64,000 bases of DNA from Capillidium heterosporum (GCA_016630905.1 WBMQ01000007.1:248001-312000); one strand, 5' to 3'. Counted from the stretch's first letter, positions 34,883 to 47,906 are shown. A program made the numbers and translations. Notes: generated by a model from the letters alone, not told the origin.

Positions 34883-36169
34883 TCTTGAAGTTGATTTGAG
34901 AAAGGTTTTTAGTTGTAGTTGGCTTTATGAGGCTGTTGCGTTTATTAAAACCGTTGTTGGTCTTGTGCCAAATATCTACTGTTCTGAGGTTAGCGTCATT
35001 AGTTAGAAACCAAATTTCTACCAAAAGATTCATCAAATCCTTTGATATTACTGACTAGTTTTCAACAAGCTCTCCACATAAAGCTGAACCAATTGCTGCT
35101 AAATTGAGAAAATATACCTTCATGAAAATGAAACGTAATGTACTTGAGTACTCTCAAATTGATTATGATCTCAACACTACAAAAATGTGATTTCGGATAA
35201 AAAGCAAACTAAGCTATTCAGGATTTATGAGCCCGTTTCTTCAAGTTTAATTATAAAACAAAATCACTAATCTTGAGCAATACAGTACGTTTTTCAACAT
35301 AAGCTCTGGTTCTACTTGGAAAGGTTTAAGGTTTTGAAGCACATTCATGGCACGATTTATTAAACTTTACTGGTACATTTATGCGACTTTAAGTGGCTAA
35401 ACAATACAATCAATTTTGGCAGTAAGCAGAACCAGTTGCAAACAAATATTGACTTGTAACAAAGACATCCTAAACTTTAATAATGCCACTTTAGATGAAT
35501 ATGATCTAGCAAATGAAGAAAGTACATTCTATTCAAACAAATACTTTACTTAGAATATACTAACCTATAATAAATTTTATAAAAGGTTTGGTAGCTTTTG
35601 GATTTTATTGCTCAAATGAAATTTGCTGGTATAGCTTTCCGCAAATTAAGATTGAGTCAACCTTGTTAATAAGCTAATGTTTATAACATATAAAGTGATA
35701 TTATAAAACGACCACTAGCTTTATTATTTTGTTTCAACCAGCTTATTTCCTTCTATCAGTCTCTTATTAATCTTATAAATATATTTTCAAATTTAAAACT
35801 CTTGTCTTCTACTTCCTATTTAAATTAAACGACAGCAAGATAATTTTCAAAACTGAAGTTCATCTACAGACATAAAAATTACTTTATAAATGAGGCTGAT
35901 AGTGGAAGTTAATGATAACTACCTTGCTAAGTAGCACGGTAGCTTCAAGTCAAAATCAAGCTGCTAAACAGATAATTTGACAATTGGTTGAAATCCTGAA
36001 TTAAAGATGCACATTCTATTGAAATTCGTTGGCTTATTTTATCGAACATTTTTGGATTAATCTGTACTGTAGTTTTCTGATTCTCAAAATCTAGCAAAAT
36101 ATCAAATTGTTGATGTAAACTACTTTCCATATAAGTATATCTATTCAAGCGTATCACTATTTAAAATAC
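34883..36169. other. AT-rich intergenic region
   Basis: Lon promoter at the left end. A 70-codon minus-strand frame at 35945-36157 (containing TTVQINPKMFDKISQRIS) looks somewhat protein-like but matches nothing I know. Confidence 0.4.
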
Positions 36170-37305
36170 AAATTGTAAGCCAAGGGTTTAGTACTGATAT
36201 GTAATATATGCTTAACTTTTCTGAATTTTTATCCTGCATCTGAAATGATAATAAAGGAGCCGCTTATATAAGATCTATATACTACAGTCTTAAGCTTCAG
36301 TCCCTTAGGTTCACTTATATATATTTATCAAGATGTTGATTCATTTTATATATACTATTAATAGTTGAAAATTGAAAATATCTACAAACTTTACTGCTTT
36401 CCTTCAACATCAAATAGCTTTATATAAAAATAGCCCTATTTGGAATAATGGATCTGAAAAACTTTATTGGAATGATAATAGTTGTAATGATGGTATTTGA
36501 ATCGATATTTATATAAATACTTTACACATTTGAGCAAATTCATATCTGATTTGTAAATTGTGTATAAATTTCATTTCTTATCTCTAACCTTTCGAACTCC
36601 TTTATTAAACTTTTAAGCATAATACACGTGTAAAGTATCAGTAGCAAGTATCAATTTATACTTTATATGTACTTACTCATTCGTATATACTAAGGTTATT
36701 TAACTAAAAAATTATAAGAGATTATGCCTAGTATAGTCAAATAAAAGGAGTACATTATTTAAAGGGCGGCTTAATAGTGGGAGTTGCATGTATATCTATC
36801 CTTTAATTGAATGTACGTACTTGCCTACCACCTTGATTATATAGTGATTTCTATTGAATACCTTAATTTTCTGCAAGTAAAATCTCATTTGAAGGCATCT
36901 TATATTTATAAGATCCTATTTTTCAGAAATATGAAGCTATAGTTTGAAGGATTGCTCTAGTATATCGTATTATATTTTTAGATACCTTATTTATTGTAAA
37001 GACATATACTTGAATTTTGCAAGGCTGCTAATAAGCCATATATATAACCATATGTAGAGTAAATCCGATTGTAAGCAGTGAAAGCCTAGTCGATTTAGGT
37101 AGGGGGACTGGTCCTAACTATAAATACAATTAATATTTTCGAGAACAGATGCTGTACAATATCCTCAATATCCTTAAGGAATAAGTATCACTATGTATAT
37201 CTACCCAATTGAAATAAAATAGGATAAACGTGGATGTCAAAACTCAAATTGAGAGGCTAGTTATCTAAAAATCCACGATACTGCCTCTCAGAGCTTGACG
37301 AGCAA

Positions 37306-37315
37306 GTATAAAAGG
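37306..37315 (+). promoter_or_regulatory. TATA box of tubby-like copy 4
   Basis: GTATAAAAGG, about 42-51 bases before the ATG at 37357. It is retained although the gene is broken. Confidence 0.5.
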
Positions 37316-37356
37316 ATGGCAGAGATCTATTAAATGGCATATTACAATAACAAAAT

Positions 37357-38042
37357 ATGAATTTCTATAGCCCGCCTTATAGAATTTCGAAGTATGAAGT
37401 AACTAATAAAGAGAAAGTCGACCTCTATACTATTGGTTACCTAGAACCTTTACCCAAATGCTGTTCTGACTACTAGTTTCATAAAACTGACCATCAGCTC
37501 TTTCATACCTTTATATTTAAGAAGCAAACCCAATCAAATGTCGTTACCATCGACTTCAAAAGTCAATATAAAGGAATCTTCTATCAAATCAATCTTATCA
37601 AGAAGAGCCTCATCTTAGTTTTCAACTACTATACGTTTGATATCCACTCCATCCAAAGATACAAAAGTTTTTACATCCCCTTCAAAGATTTTGAGTTCTG
37701 TACATCTACTTCCATCAACCTTTTTACAAAATTTGTACCAAAGTTCACATCTACATGCTATATTTTTACAAGTACATGCGAATAAAGTTTACCAAAAAGG
37801 ATGTTGATAGTAAAGTGGTTTCCAAGAAATGCTCCTAGATCTGAACTTTGAAGATCAGTTGAAACTTGGCGATTATACGGGATAATAAGACAAATAAAGT
37901 AGTAGCAAAGTATCAGAATAGTAGATGTAATGCCTACAACTGTCTCAGCATCATAAGCTTCTTGATTTTCAAGTTGTCGAAGCTGGAGAAGCTGGTTTTA
38001 TCTGTAGCTTTATGTTTAATTCTATTTCAAAGCATCATATAA
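37357..38042 (+). pseudogene. tubby/DUF6593-like copy 4 (group II), decayed
   Basis: Begins with an ATG and the family N-terminus (EKVDLYTIGYLEPLPK). It is then interrupted by an in-frame TAG where copy 5 has CAG (Gln). The frame continues through FIFKKQTQSNVVTIDFKSQ and LIKKSLILVF, then decays with further stops and frame changes. The C-terminal helix region is recognisable near 38000 (SVALCLILFQSII). The CAG-to-TAG change is a C-to-T transition. It belongs to duplication unit A; copy 5 is its intact partner. Confidence 0.8.
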
Positions 38043-40033
38043 AATTATTCCCACTATCGTTGTTAAATAAATATTTTTGAATATATAACAACTATTGTAT
38101 TATTGAAGGCCTTTAGTGATCTTATTTTTAATTATCTAGCCTTTGACATTCATAAGTAAATATAAAGTTGCAATATGAAGTAAAAAATAAAAATAGTGTT
38201 GTAGACAATCGATATATTGAGGAAAAGGTTTGTATTGATGTGACATTACTCCAAAAGAAGGCTTTATGTATATAAATACTAGATTAAACATATATGCAGC
38301 ATTGAGGAAAGTTGAGGCTTATATTGAGGCTTAATTAGTTAGAATTTTGATAGCGGGCAGAGGTAGATTGCGCTGAAAACGATGTTCTAAGAACTTAGAT
38401 CAACAGCTTTGAGGCAAAGCCATTTGGAAAATGGACCAGGTCAATGAAAATAGATAGATTCTGTTGAAATCTAATAAAGGAAGTCGAATATGATGTGTTT
38501 GAGTTGAACCAAGTACATGGAACAAAATTGAGCCTTCTACAGTACTTTTAATGATATAGTCAAAGACTTGGTGCATTTTGATACTTCCTTAATGTCATCT
38601 GTAAATCTAAAGCTCATATATGATACGGCTATTCTCATCGTTTCATTAATTCAATTTGCATGCTCAAAGGTTCATTAAATTGACTTTTAGAGCTTTTGGC
38701 TACTTAGAATTAGCTTAGTTTCAATTTTCTATACATAGTAACAAGTGCAAAATCTAATATACAAATTATGTCCATTTATTTCATGAAAGTAGGTTGACAA
38801 TTTGGCAACAGTATAAAATTAGTTATAGGAAGAGTAAATTTTAGCAAGTAGATAGTAAAAAACTGGCTTAGAATGTATAATACTTGTAATCTAATTTTAA
38901 AATGAATGTATCTTGAATATACCCGTACTACCATGCCGATATTTAGAAATTATGAATTCTAGCCCAAGGTTTTGCTACCAATATTTATGATGTATCAATA
39001 ACGGCTTGGGTTTTCATCCTTCATCCACAATAGTAACAAAGGAGTTTTATATAAGACCGGTATGCTCCGACTTTAGGTTCTCGTCCCTTAGGTTCCTTTA
39101 CCTATTTTCTATCAAGGTGCTAGCTCGGCTCTTCTACAGATAAAATCCTTTGAAAATTGAAAGTTCCTATCGACCCTCTTACCCATTCGTTCAATCCTCG
39201 GCAGTTCTTTTACTAAGTGGCACCATTTAGAATAGAAATTCTGACCAATTTATCAGTGGAGAAAAACCTTAGCGACAGTATATGGATCGATGCTTGTAGC
39301 CATTTTACACATTGGGTCAAATCCATTTCTGATTAGTATATTTTGTACAAGTTGTATGTGCTCCCCTGTGACCTTTTGAACTCTTTTATTAAACATACTT
39401 TTTAAGAATACTACATGTGTAAAGTGGTACGATCAAGTTTCGATATGCAATTTATATGTCCCTTGCTCAAAAAGCGGTTGTAAAGGGGATTGTAGGTAGA
39501 TCTCCCTTGAATTGTAAGTACTTCTTGCGTAATACTTTAGTGGCATAACGTCGTTCATTAAATACTTTACTCTTGTCTATAAATACAAAACCGTTAGAAA
39601 GCATCTCATATTTTTACCAAAAACCATCTGTTAAAAATAGCAACTGCAGTATGAAAACCATCTATACTATATCTGATTAAACTCTTCCAATACCATATTT
39701 AGGTTGCCATTTGTAATAAAATTTAAAAAGTATTGCTAATCAGCCAAATATACGACCATATGTAGGGTAATTCCGGTTGTAGTAACAGTAAAATCGATGG
39801 TGGCTCTAGGTTCGGTAGGGGTAAACCGGCTTCATATCAAAAATCAATAAGTATATTTTCGGAGTACGTGCTGTAAAATTTTACCAAAGTTCCTTGGGGA
39901 ATAAGTACCTGTTCCAATCTGCTTTATCCAATCGTAACCGCTTAGGGTAATCGTGGAAGCTAAAAGAATGAAGCTAAGGAACTGATCTTTGTCCAAAAAT
40001 ACAATAAGCTATTCCACAGGGCTTAACGAATAA
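38043..40033. other. intergenic region, mostly flank of duplication unit B
   Basis: 38043-38930 is AT-rich with no feature seen. From about 38930 it parallels the upstream flank of copy 4 (see the duplication entries). Confidence 0.5.
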
Positions 40034-40042
40034 GTATAAAAG
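40034..40042 (+). promoter_or_regulatory. TATA box of tubby-like copy 5
   Basis: GTATAAAAG, about 48-56 bases before the ATG at 40090. Confidence 0.55.
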
Positions 40043-40089
40043 AACAGCAGGGATCCACCAAACTCTCCAACTCACTACAGTACAAAAAT

Positions 40090-40785
40090 ATGAATTCCAA
40101 TTGCTTAGTAGATAGAACATCGGACTACGAAGTAACTGGTCAGGAGGAGATCGACCTCTATACCCTCGGCTACCTAGAACCCTTACCCAAATATAGCTCC
40201 CATTACCAGTTTCACGAAACCAATCAACAATTCCCCCGTAACTTCATCTTCAAGAAGCAGATCAAATCGGACGTCGCTACCATCGATCTCAAATGCCAGA
40301 GTAAGGGAACTTTCTGTCAAGTCAACATTATCAAGAAGCATACTATCCTAGCTTTCGATCATGAGACATTCGCCGTTCACAACATCATAAAAAGCAAAAG
40401 CTCATTCACTTCCCCCTTTAAAAAATTCAAAGTTCGCATTCCTACCTCCACCAATCCTTTAAACAAAAGCTGCACCAAAGTTGAAATATTTATACCAACT
40501 ATCTACAACGAATGTACACGAATAGCCTTTACTGAAAAGAATAATAACAACAAGTCGGTTTCCAAAAAAGAGTACTTTTGGGTCAAAACATCGAGGACCA
40601 GCTGGAACTTGGTGACAATTCAGAATAACAAAACCAATAAAGTGGTAGGAAGGTATCAAGATAGTCAGTATAACGCCTGCGGTTGTATAGGAGTTGTAGA
40701 TTTTTTGACCTTTAAGCTGTCGAAGCTGGAGGAATCGACTTTATCTATAGCCCTATGCCTAATCTTGTTTCAAAACCTTATCTAA
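40090..40785 (+). CDS. tubby/DUF6593-like family protein, copy 5 (group II)
   Basis: Intact single-exon gene of 231 residues. The group II start is MNSNC, followed by SDYEVTGQEEIDLYTLGYLEPLPKYS in the homologous order. Core segments are ATIDLKCQ, SPFKKFKVRIP and KEYFWVKTSRTSWNLVT, a VGRYQ strand and the C-terminal SIALCLILFQNLI. It ends right after the helix, as copy 6 does. A CxCxG segment (NACGCIGVVDF) precedes the last strands; a Cys or Cys pair is kept there in all copies. Function unknown; tubby-like fold inferred. Confidence 0.82.
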   Translation: MNSNCLVDRTSDYEVTGQEEIDLYTLGYLEPLPKYSSHYQFHETNQQFPRNFIFKKQIKSDVATIDLKCQSKGTFCQVNIIKKHTILAFDHETFAVHNIIKSKSSFTSPFKKFKVRIPTSTNPLNKSCTKVEIFIPTIYNECTRIAFTEKNNNNKSVSKKEYFWVKTSRTSWNLVTIQNNKTNKVVGRYQDSQYNACGCIGVVDFLTFKLSKLEESTLSIALCLILFQNLI

Positions 40786-42043
40786 AGAGTATTCTCGTTA
40801 TTGTTGTTAAATAAATATATTTGTATATATATGGGAGTAGATTTTTCTACAAAACTTTGAAAAAACTATATCGAGAAATAATTTATTCTCTATTATTATT
40901 GGATATTGTATAGTTCACTATTTAATATTTGGAATAGTAATGCTGGTGTTATAGGGTTGTTTACAAATCTATATAAATTTAGTAGGGATTCTGTACAAGT
41001 GATTCAAGGCTGCTCTAGCAAATAGGAGTGTCCAGAATAGCATCATTTTCCTGTACCCTATTTTTATTCTTCCAAAGCAATACTAAAGCCCTCTCCATTT
41101 TAGCTATACAAATCTATAGAACAATAAAACAGAAATATATCACAAACTGTAAATTAGATTTAATCCAAGCTATTAACACCCGTATATATATAAGGTGATT
41201 AGATTTTTTTCTAATATTACTTACATAGTTAAAACTCAATTCGTTGATTCTAACGTTTATACCAAGGTAAACTACATATCAAGTCACCTATTAAATGTTT
41301 ATTAGGATATATAAATCCTACATCACCTCCCTTCATTTTTAAATAATGCGATATTAAAGGGTGACTTTAATATATTAATTTTATAAATAATATCGATATA
41401 CTAATTCTTTTTATTAAATTTTAGCTATGATAATTGATTTGAATAAACCTATACTTGCTTCTGATAAGGTAGTTAGCTTTGTAAGGTTGGCAAGAATATT
41501 TTCTCAGATAATGAATAGCAATAGTATATATTTTGCATTGCTATACCTTGATATATCTAAACTCTTTGTCCCCAAGTCGGTTGTTAATGTCCTGAAAAGT
41601 CTTTCTCTTCATTGAAAGCATATGGGCAAATCAGTTTAAATACGCTCCATCTGTCCAAAGATCATCTAGCCATCCACCACAAAAGTCAACTGTCGACAAA
41701 TATGATAAATCTTCCACAACTTTTGAAGTTAACCCTATCGTTCAAAAGTATCTAACCCACCTCAAAAAGCAATTGTTTACCAACATGCTGATCAAATCCA
41801 ATCTTTTGACTCGACTCCCACCATCAATATTAAACATCTGGCCTCTTCTATCCAAAACACAATATTAAAAGAGCTAGAAGAATTAGTTCTAAGTGATTTC
41901 GATGAAAACGAATTAATTACCTAGTAAAGCTCAAAATCAAACTATGATGAAGATTCTCAGGTCAACATCAATAAAAATAATTTTTATAACGATTTAAATG
42001 AGGTTAATAAAACTTCTTTTAAGGTATTTTTTACTTTTATTAT
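40786..42043. other. AT-rich region running into the 5' part of a Mutator-like element
   Basis: From about 41430 there are protein-like stretches in changing frames (for example IQNTILKELEELVLSDFDENELIT before 41930). They probably belong to the eroded 5' part of the transposon at 42044-44304. No terminal inverted repeats could be found. Confidence 0.4.
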
Positions 42044-44304
42044 ATGTCTATAGCTTTTAGTCCTTTGGAACTATATAGTTCGTTTTATTCTCTTTATGAT
42101 ATAGTAAATGCGATAACTGTCCTGAATCAAAGCTCAGGCTTTATTTTTATTCGTACTAGTTATTCCAACCCTGTGAAAGAAAAGCATATTAGTTACCATT
42201 ACTATAAATGCGATCAATATAAGGTATACAAAGATGACCTTTTGGATAACTCAATAGCCAAGTGAATCAAAAGTCCCAAGAAGACGAATAATCCTAAGAA
42301 ACTACTGAAGCAAACTGAAAAATGTCTAGCCATCATCACTCTTCAGGTCGATTATACCAATAATATTCAAAAAAATTTCACTGCTAACAACATGGAGCAT
42401 TTCCATAATCCAATATCAAAAATCAAAGATACAAAAATCCCTGGCAATATCCTCCAAGATATTATTGAGCGTCATTTAGAAGGGTGTACATTTTCGACAG
42501 CCATCAAATTGGTATGTAACAAGTACTAGCTTGGGATTTGGAATCAGATTTTAATTAAAAACCTTTGCTATATCCAACACCTCAAGTATAATTTAATCCC
42601 AAGGTTTTCTGAAATTCAAGAAGTCTTCCAATTCTTGCAGTGAAAGAGTTATTACGCAAAAATGGTAACCTTTGACCTGTCACCAGACCTCCAAGGATTT
42701 AAGTGCTCTGAGCAAACATCACTCAAACTGCGGTATTGAAGACAGGGATTTTGAATGTTTTTATAGCAGATTGTACCTATCAGATCCTGAAATATGACTT
42801 CTCTGTCCTTACCTTTTCTGCAAAGTCTAAGCATATGAAAGCGGTCCCAGTTACCTATGCCATTATGAATAATGAGACCCGATACACTTATGTTACTGTC
42901 TTGCAGTTCCTACAAACGTTCTTAGAGCAGCATGTAAAGTCAAGAGTGCCATTAAAGACGATCTTAACAGATGCCAATGCTCAGTTCTCCTCTGCAGTCA
43001 AGTCTGTCTTTCTATATATCACCCACATGTTATGTATCTAACATAAAATTGGTAACATTAGGACAGTATTAAGTTGGATAGATCCTACTGAGCGTAAGAA
43101 GTTGGTTGAAACTTTTATAGGTAAAACCATCTAATACATATTGGTTACTAATAGTTTTATAGGTAATCAAGTTAAATTTTGAAATATATATAGACATGTA
43201 ATGTTGGCAAAATATTAATACTAAATTTGTTTTATAAGTGAAGTTCTAGAAACCTATTATAAGTTTGACGATAAGAAGAAAACTAAGGTTGAAGCTATTC
43301 TTGCTAAGAATTATAACACAGCCTTGCTTAACCAGTTTATAAGAAGGCTGCTTTATGTCCTCGATGCTAAAGAATATAAGGATAAGGAGGCTACTTTCTT
43401 CAATTGTTTATCCACCTACAAATCAATCAAGCGATTCCAAGCAACATTTAAAAATGAAAAGCAGTTCATTGTAGCCTTTACCAAGAAAACCTTCAACCAT
43501 TCCTATAATGCTTCAAGTACAATACCAGTGAAGCCCATAAGAACAAATCTCAATTGGTCGGCTCATCAGGAGCTGTGATTCTGTTATTGCAAAGAAGATC
43601 TAGAAGCACCAAAACTATGATAATCTCAACCTTAACTACACGATTCTTGAGCTACCTATTGTTTTTGGCATGCAGTAAAGAACATTGTTTCGAAGAAGGT
43701 TTTGAAGATCCTTCAAGACCACCTTATGGCTGCTAAGCTCAACTATAAGGTAAAATGGAATCTACTAACTCCAGATGAACTTTATGTCAAAAATAAATTC
43801 GACAAGGAAACAATTAGTGCTGTAACGTTAGACTCAGCTAAGGAATATTGCACTTGTTGTTTTGATTAACAGAATGGTCCTCCTTGCAAGCATATCATAG
43901 CTGTCAGACTGAAATGCGGTAAGCTTCTGGTCAAGCCTGAAGATATTCATGTACGTTGGATGAGTATATCCAAAGATAGCTCAAAAGTCAATTTTAAAGT
44001 TAATTCTAACTGGTTATATATGCTAGTAAATTGGTTTAACAAAGCTCCTCCAAACTTAAAGGACTACCTAAGTGTTCAGTTGTTTAGAGATTTAGAAGCA
44101 CATATAGCCCATCTCAAAGCACTCAATTCAATGTACTTTAATGGAATCTCTGAGCCCCTTACAGCTCCAAGAGGACGGCAATCAGAGAATGCAGCTGAAA
44201 GAATTCCACTCACCTATGAACTTGCGCAAAAGGAGGAAGGGGAAGACTTATATTGCAATACTTGTACCCAGTTAGGCCACACAGCACAATATTGTCCCAA
44301 ATAA
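42044..44304 (+). mobile_element. decayed Mutator-like (MULE) DNA transposon
   Basis: The transposase is readable in pieces. The N-terminal part at 42044-42265 resembles the FAR1/WRKY-type DNA-binding domain (FSPLELYSSFYSLYDIVN...HYYKCDQY). The DDE core lies at 42736-43100 (FIADCTYQILKYDFSVLTF, then ILTDANAQFSSAVKSVF and LCI before HKIGN). A SWIM zinc finger follows near 43850 (CTCC...PPCKHIIAVRL), and a CCHC zinc knuckle closes it at 44250-44300 (CNTCTQLGHTAQYCPK). In-frame stops occur, for example right after LCI and within the SWIM finger, and several frame changes exist, so it is inactive. The full length including termini is unknown. Confidence 0.85.
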
Positions 44305-44829
44305 AAAACTATTGAATAAGCATGCATTTATAATTTTATAGTTTATAGTTTGATATATAGGTGGCTTATTAATATAAATAAGGGAACAATCAGCCATATT
44401 AAAATAAATGGGCTTGAAGATGAAGTCCAATAAACTTTTGAAAATATATTTATAGAACATAGGCACTTATATACATAAACGAAGCATTGAAGTTATCTTA
44501 GTATAGGTGTTAGAATCAACAATTGAGCTTTAAATATGTAAGTAATGTCGACTTAGCTCTCTAGATAAGTCGTATATCGAACGATCGGATCGTATGGTTT
44601 TATTTTTCACGACTTACAATGGCGCCGCTACCTGACAGAATACTACAGGCCATGTGTTGTTATCTCTCCTTTATTTTTACCTCTCTTTGATTGAAAAAAG
44701 TCGACCCATACGTTGTCAAGTGATTACTTCTCCCTGAACTACGATATAGATATCAGAGCTTTTGCACAGAAAGACGAGACTTCTCTATTTCGGTTTAGAT
44801 TCAAGTTTTCATTTTCGATATCACAAAGA
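44305..44829. other. intergenic region, no gene
   Basis: AT-rich left part. Around 44540-44640 the sequence becomes less AT-rich and includes GGCGCCGCTACCTGACAG. No coding potential was seen. Confidence 0.4.
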
Positions 44830-45061
44830 TAAGTGGGATTAGTTTAATTAAATGGGATTCATAACCTATAGCTTTGCAGTGATTAAAAGTTTTGAGCATT
44901 TTTATTGGTTGTAAGGGATTCAATCGCATCTATATTAGCCAACCCATAACACAATACATACATCACGTCCCATACCGAAGGACTCACCAAGTTTGGCCGA
45001 ATCTACTCAACTGGAAGTTCGAACCAGTGGCCAGGTACTCGACGAGGGCAACTAGTCAACA
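44830..45061 (+). repeat. 232-base direct repeat, copy 1
   Basis: Direct repeat of 45571-45802, 741 bases away. The best-conserved part is 44965-45061, sharing CCGAAGGACTCACCAAGTT and ACTCAACTGGAAGT with copy 2. In this 97-base core I count about 19 differences that are transitions and one that is a transversion. The family is unknown; the copies could be parts of an old mobile element. Confidence 0.65.
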
Positions 45062-45570
45062 TTGAACACTGGACTATATTTTTTCATAGGTAATCCACAA
45101 TTGTACCATTATTCGACAATGTGCTTTTAGTTACACATTTTACCTATCCTTTTCTTACACTTTAAATCACTGCCTATTCATTGTTCATTATTCTAATCAA
45201 TGGCCAATTCGCTTATCTTACCTGATATCAATTTCCTATTAAGGACAGACTCAATTTAGATTCGATTTCGGATTCACCGATTATTGTCTTACAGAGAAAG
45301 TGAATCCTAATCGTTGAAGTGGACAATTGCAGCCGGGACACGGATCCTCCGTTTCATTGGAAAAAAAAGCTTACTTGTAAGTCTCCAAGTTATGCCTTAC
45401 TTCTGAATCACAGTATATATAGTGAAGCTCTAAAGAGGACAGAGAGGAAAGAGGAGAAAGAAGGAAAAAGGGTTTCCCAGGTCGTTTTCATCAAGGAGAA
45501 AGAGTATTTCTGAGTCGTTTTATCAGAGTTATTTTGAGGTTTTTCATTGAGTTCTGAATTGTAGATTTAA
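45062..45570. other. spacer between the direct repeats
   Basis: Contains a 64-codon plus-strand frame at 45319 rich in Lys/Glu (KRTERKEEKEGKRVS), probably chance. No other feature seen. Confidence 0.4.
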
Positions 45571-45802
45571 GTTTGGATTAGTTTGATTAAACGTTTTAAA
45601 GGATTCCTAGTTGATGGTTTTGCAAGAATTGAGTTTTTATATTGTTATTGGTTGTAAAGTAATTACTACATATATATCAGCTAGCCCATAATATTACATA
45701 AATGTCACATCCCATGCCGAAGGACTCACCAAGTTCAGCTGAACTCACTCAACTGGAAGTCCGAGCCAGTGGTCAAACACTCGGCGAGGTCGATCAGCCA
45801 AC
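45571..45802 (+). repeat. 232-base direct repeat, copy 2
   Basis: Partner of 44830-45061. Conserved core 45706-45802. Confidence 0.65.
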
Positions 45803-47906
45803 ATATATTAAATACTTTGAACTGCTTACCTTCCAATGTTTTTAAATACATATAAAATGAATGGATAAATCAAGGATTGAAAATTTTATTATTGAAAAGC
45901 AAATATGCTGTAAAACAGATTTGCAATGTTGAGCTATTACTCCAAGGAAAAGTCTTAAAGACTTGGAAAGGCCTTTAGGATATCGATGGCACAACAAAGG
46001 TTTTAAGCACGATGGTTAATGATGTGGCGAAGCCTTGCCAGTTAAAACTTGAAGAGGTCTGCTAATGTAAATCGAATAGGCTACAGTGCTCTAAAAACTT
46101 GGTTAAAATTGTTAAAGTTGGGTCACTGGGAAGATTAACCAGGCTGACAAATATTACTGTTAATGGATTGTTGTAAGTGTTGAGGCATTATTAGAAAGTT
46201 TAAGATAAAGCCTTGTGAAACTTTATCTAGTGGGTAAAGCAAGATGAAGTTGTGTATGATATACTTCTAGTTGAGTAAGGATATTGTAATCGATTTATTT
46301 AATTATTTTGTTGAATAAACGAAGCAAAGTCGAGTTGACTATAGTACTTTTGAAAAGGCAGTCAAAAGTTTGCTAAGCTTTATTGAACCACCATTAATAT
46401 ACATCAATCTAAGATTCGCTTTTAATAGACTTGATTTCATCGCGTTTTTAGCAACACATATACACGAAAGGTCGTTTGAATGATTTCTAGCACCATAATT
46501 AATGTAGGGAAGTCTCTCAAGGGATGCCGGGATAGATTTGAGGTAAGCCAATGTAGTGGTGATCACATCAATCAAACTAAAGAAGCTCAAAGCTATTGAT
46601 TTAATAGCCGATTTTTTAGTTGCAATTTAGAACCAGAGTCGATTTATAAAGACAAAGGAGGCCACCGTTGTGACGAGGCCAAGGATGGTAATATCTGTCG
46701 GGATTATAATTCTTAATTCAATCTTATCAGTTCTAATCCTGGTTTTGAGCGATTCTAATCTAGTATTAATTCTGCTAATCCTGAGCTAATTTAAGCTGGC
46801 AATGTTCTTGTTCTAATCCTGGTTAATTCAACAGTTACAAGAAGTCGGTACTAAAAAGTGCGTAGTGATTATAACACAAGAGAATTGGAATTTTTATTAT
46901 GGAATAATCACTTGTTGAAAAGTTACACAAGTCAGGAGGGTTATATAGTGGCAGGGGTAGAAGTAGGCGGAAGGATGGGGATACCGATAGCGAGTGCTTC
47001 CTTAAGATGATTTGTACTCATCATGCCTTGAAGGCAGGCCAGGATATTATATTCATGAAGCGTTGTGACTCACAAAATAATCATTATTCACTATGGGATC
47101 GGCCAGTTGGTTCAGTTTGGAGGTTCTGTATTTGTGTTAAGAATTCGCCTTTCTATGATTGATTCTTATGCAGCTGAAACCTGACCTATTATAGGATCGA
47201 AACGGTTTTAGGACTAAAGTTCGGACAGCTAGGAGGATTGTCCAACTAATTCTTTGAAGAAGCCTTCTGAGATTTCGTTACAATTAGCACGAAATCAACT
47301 ATTTAAACTTAATATTAAATGCAAACATAGCTTATAAAAGTAATTCAATCGTATATAAACTATTCGAAGCTAATTGATAGAAAGCGCAAATTTTAATAAA
47401 TAGATAGTAGCAAATGAACCTATAGAAAATATGCAAAATATAGAAAGGTGTAGCTGTGGATTACGATTTTAAGGTAGTGGGAGAAGGAGTCGGCCTATAT
47501 CTTCTAATCGAAAGAGCTCTATAAAAGCTTAATAAACTCATCCAAGCTAGATATGACGTCAGGCCAGAAAAACTGGCATAACAAATAGTTACTGGAAATT
47601 TCCTTTCCAAGCCAATTTATCTCGAGTATGTGCCGAAAATTTTAAATAGAATTGATCAGGTTTCTTGGTACCCAATTCTCAAACCCATAGAAACCATCCG
47701 GATAGAATCCAATTACTCTCCGGGATACGTTTTACAAGTTCAGGCTAAAGAAGCTTATAATCCTGAAATCTAGATCCTGAACTCAATCAAACATCTGTTC
47801 AACTGCATTGTATTTGTAATACGTAGTTATCGAAAACAAAGAACTGCGGAATATGCCCCTATTCAAAAATAGTTGAAAATCTAATTTCACAAGGTTCACG
47901 ATCAAA
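45803..47906. other. repeat-rich noncoding region with degraded fragments
   Basis: 46339-46590 (minus) is an 83-codon frame without motif. 46690-46830 repeats TTCTAATCCTGG-like words at least three times. Around 46860-47260 the sequence is less AT-rich and has the look of an old, unclassifiable mobile-element fossil. At 47455-47515 the reading DYDFKVVGEGVGLYLL resembles the N-terminus of group II tubby-like proteins (SDYDVSGQEEIDLYSL) and may be a broken 5' remnant. No intact gene. Confidence 0.4.

Larger units (their letters stand above)
36170..38060 (+). repeat. segmental duplication, unit A (decayed)
   Basis: This unit corresponds in order and sequence to 38930-40800. Shared landmarks include the CCCTTAGGTTCACTTA/CCCTTAGGTTCCTTTA pair (36302 and 39090), ACACGTGTAAAGT versus ACATGTGTAAAGT (36627 and 39412), an ACCATATGTAG segment (37050 and 39745), a TATA box and a tubby-like gene. 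The two units are tandem and offset by about 2.7 kb. Unit A is more AT-rich and its gene is broken, so it appears to be the eroding copy. Confidence 0.65.
38930..40800 (+). repeat. segmental duplication, unit B (intact gene)
   Basis: Partner of 36170-38060. The upstream 1.1 kb is colinear with unit A, and the unit ends just after the tubby-like gene. Identity by eye is moderate in the flank and higher in the coding part. That suggests an old duplication in which one gene stayed under constraint. Confidence 0.65.

Noticed and set aside
44508-44640. TGTTAG...TTACA segment followed by TGGCGCCGCTACC, like the end of an LTR and a primer-binding site
   Set aside because: No second LTR and no gag or pol sequence were found nearby, and the window's tRNA-Lys 3' end does not pair with it. 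It is too weak to call a retroelement fossil.
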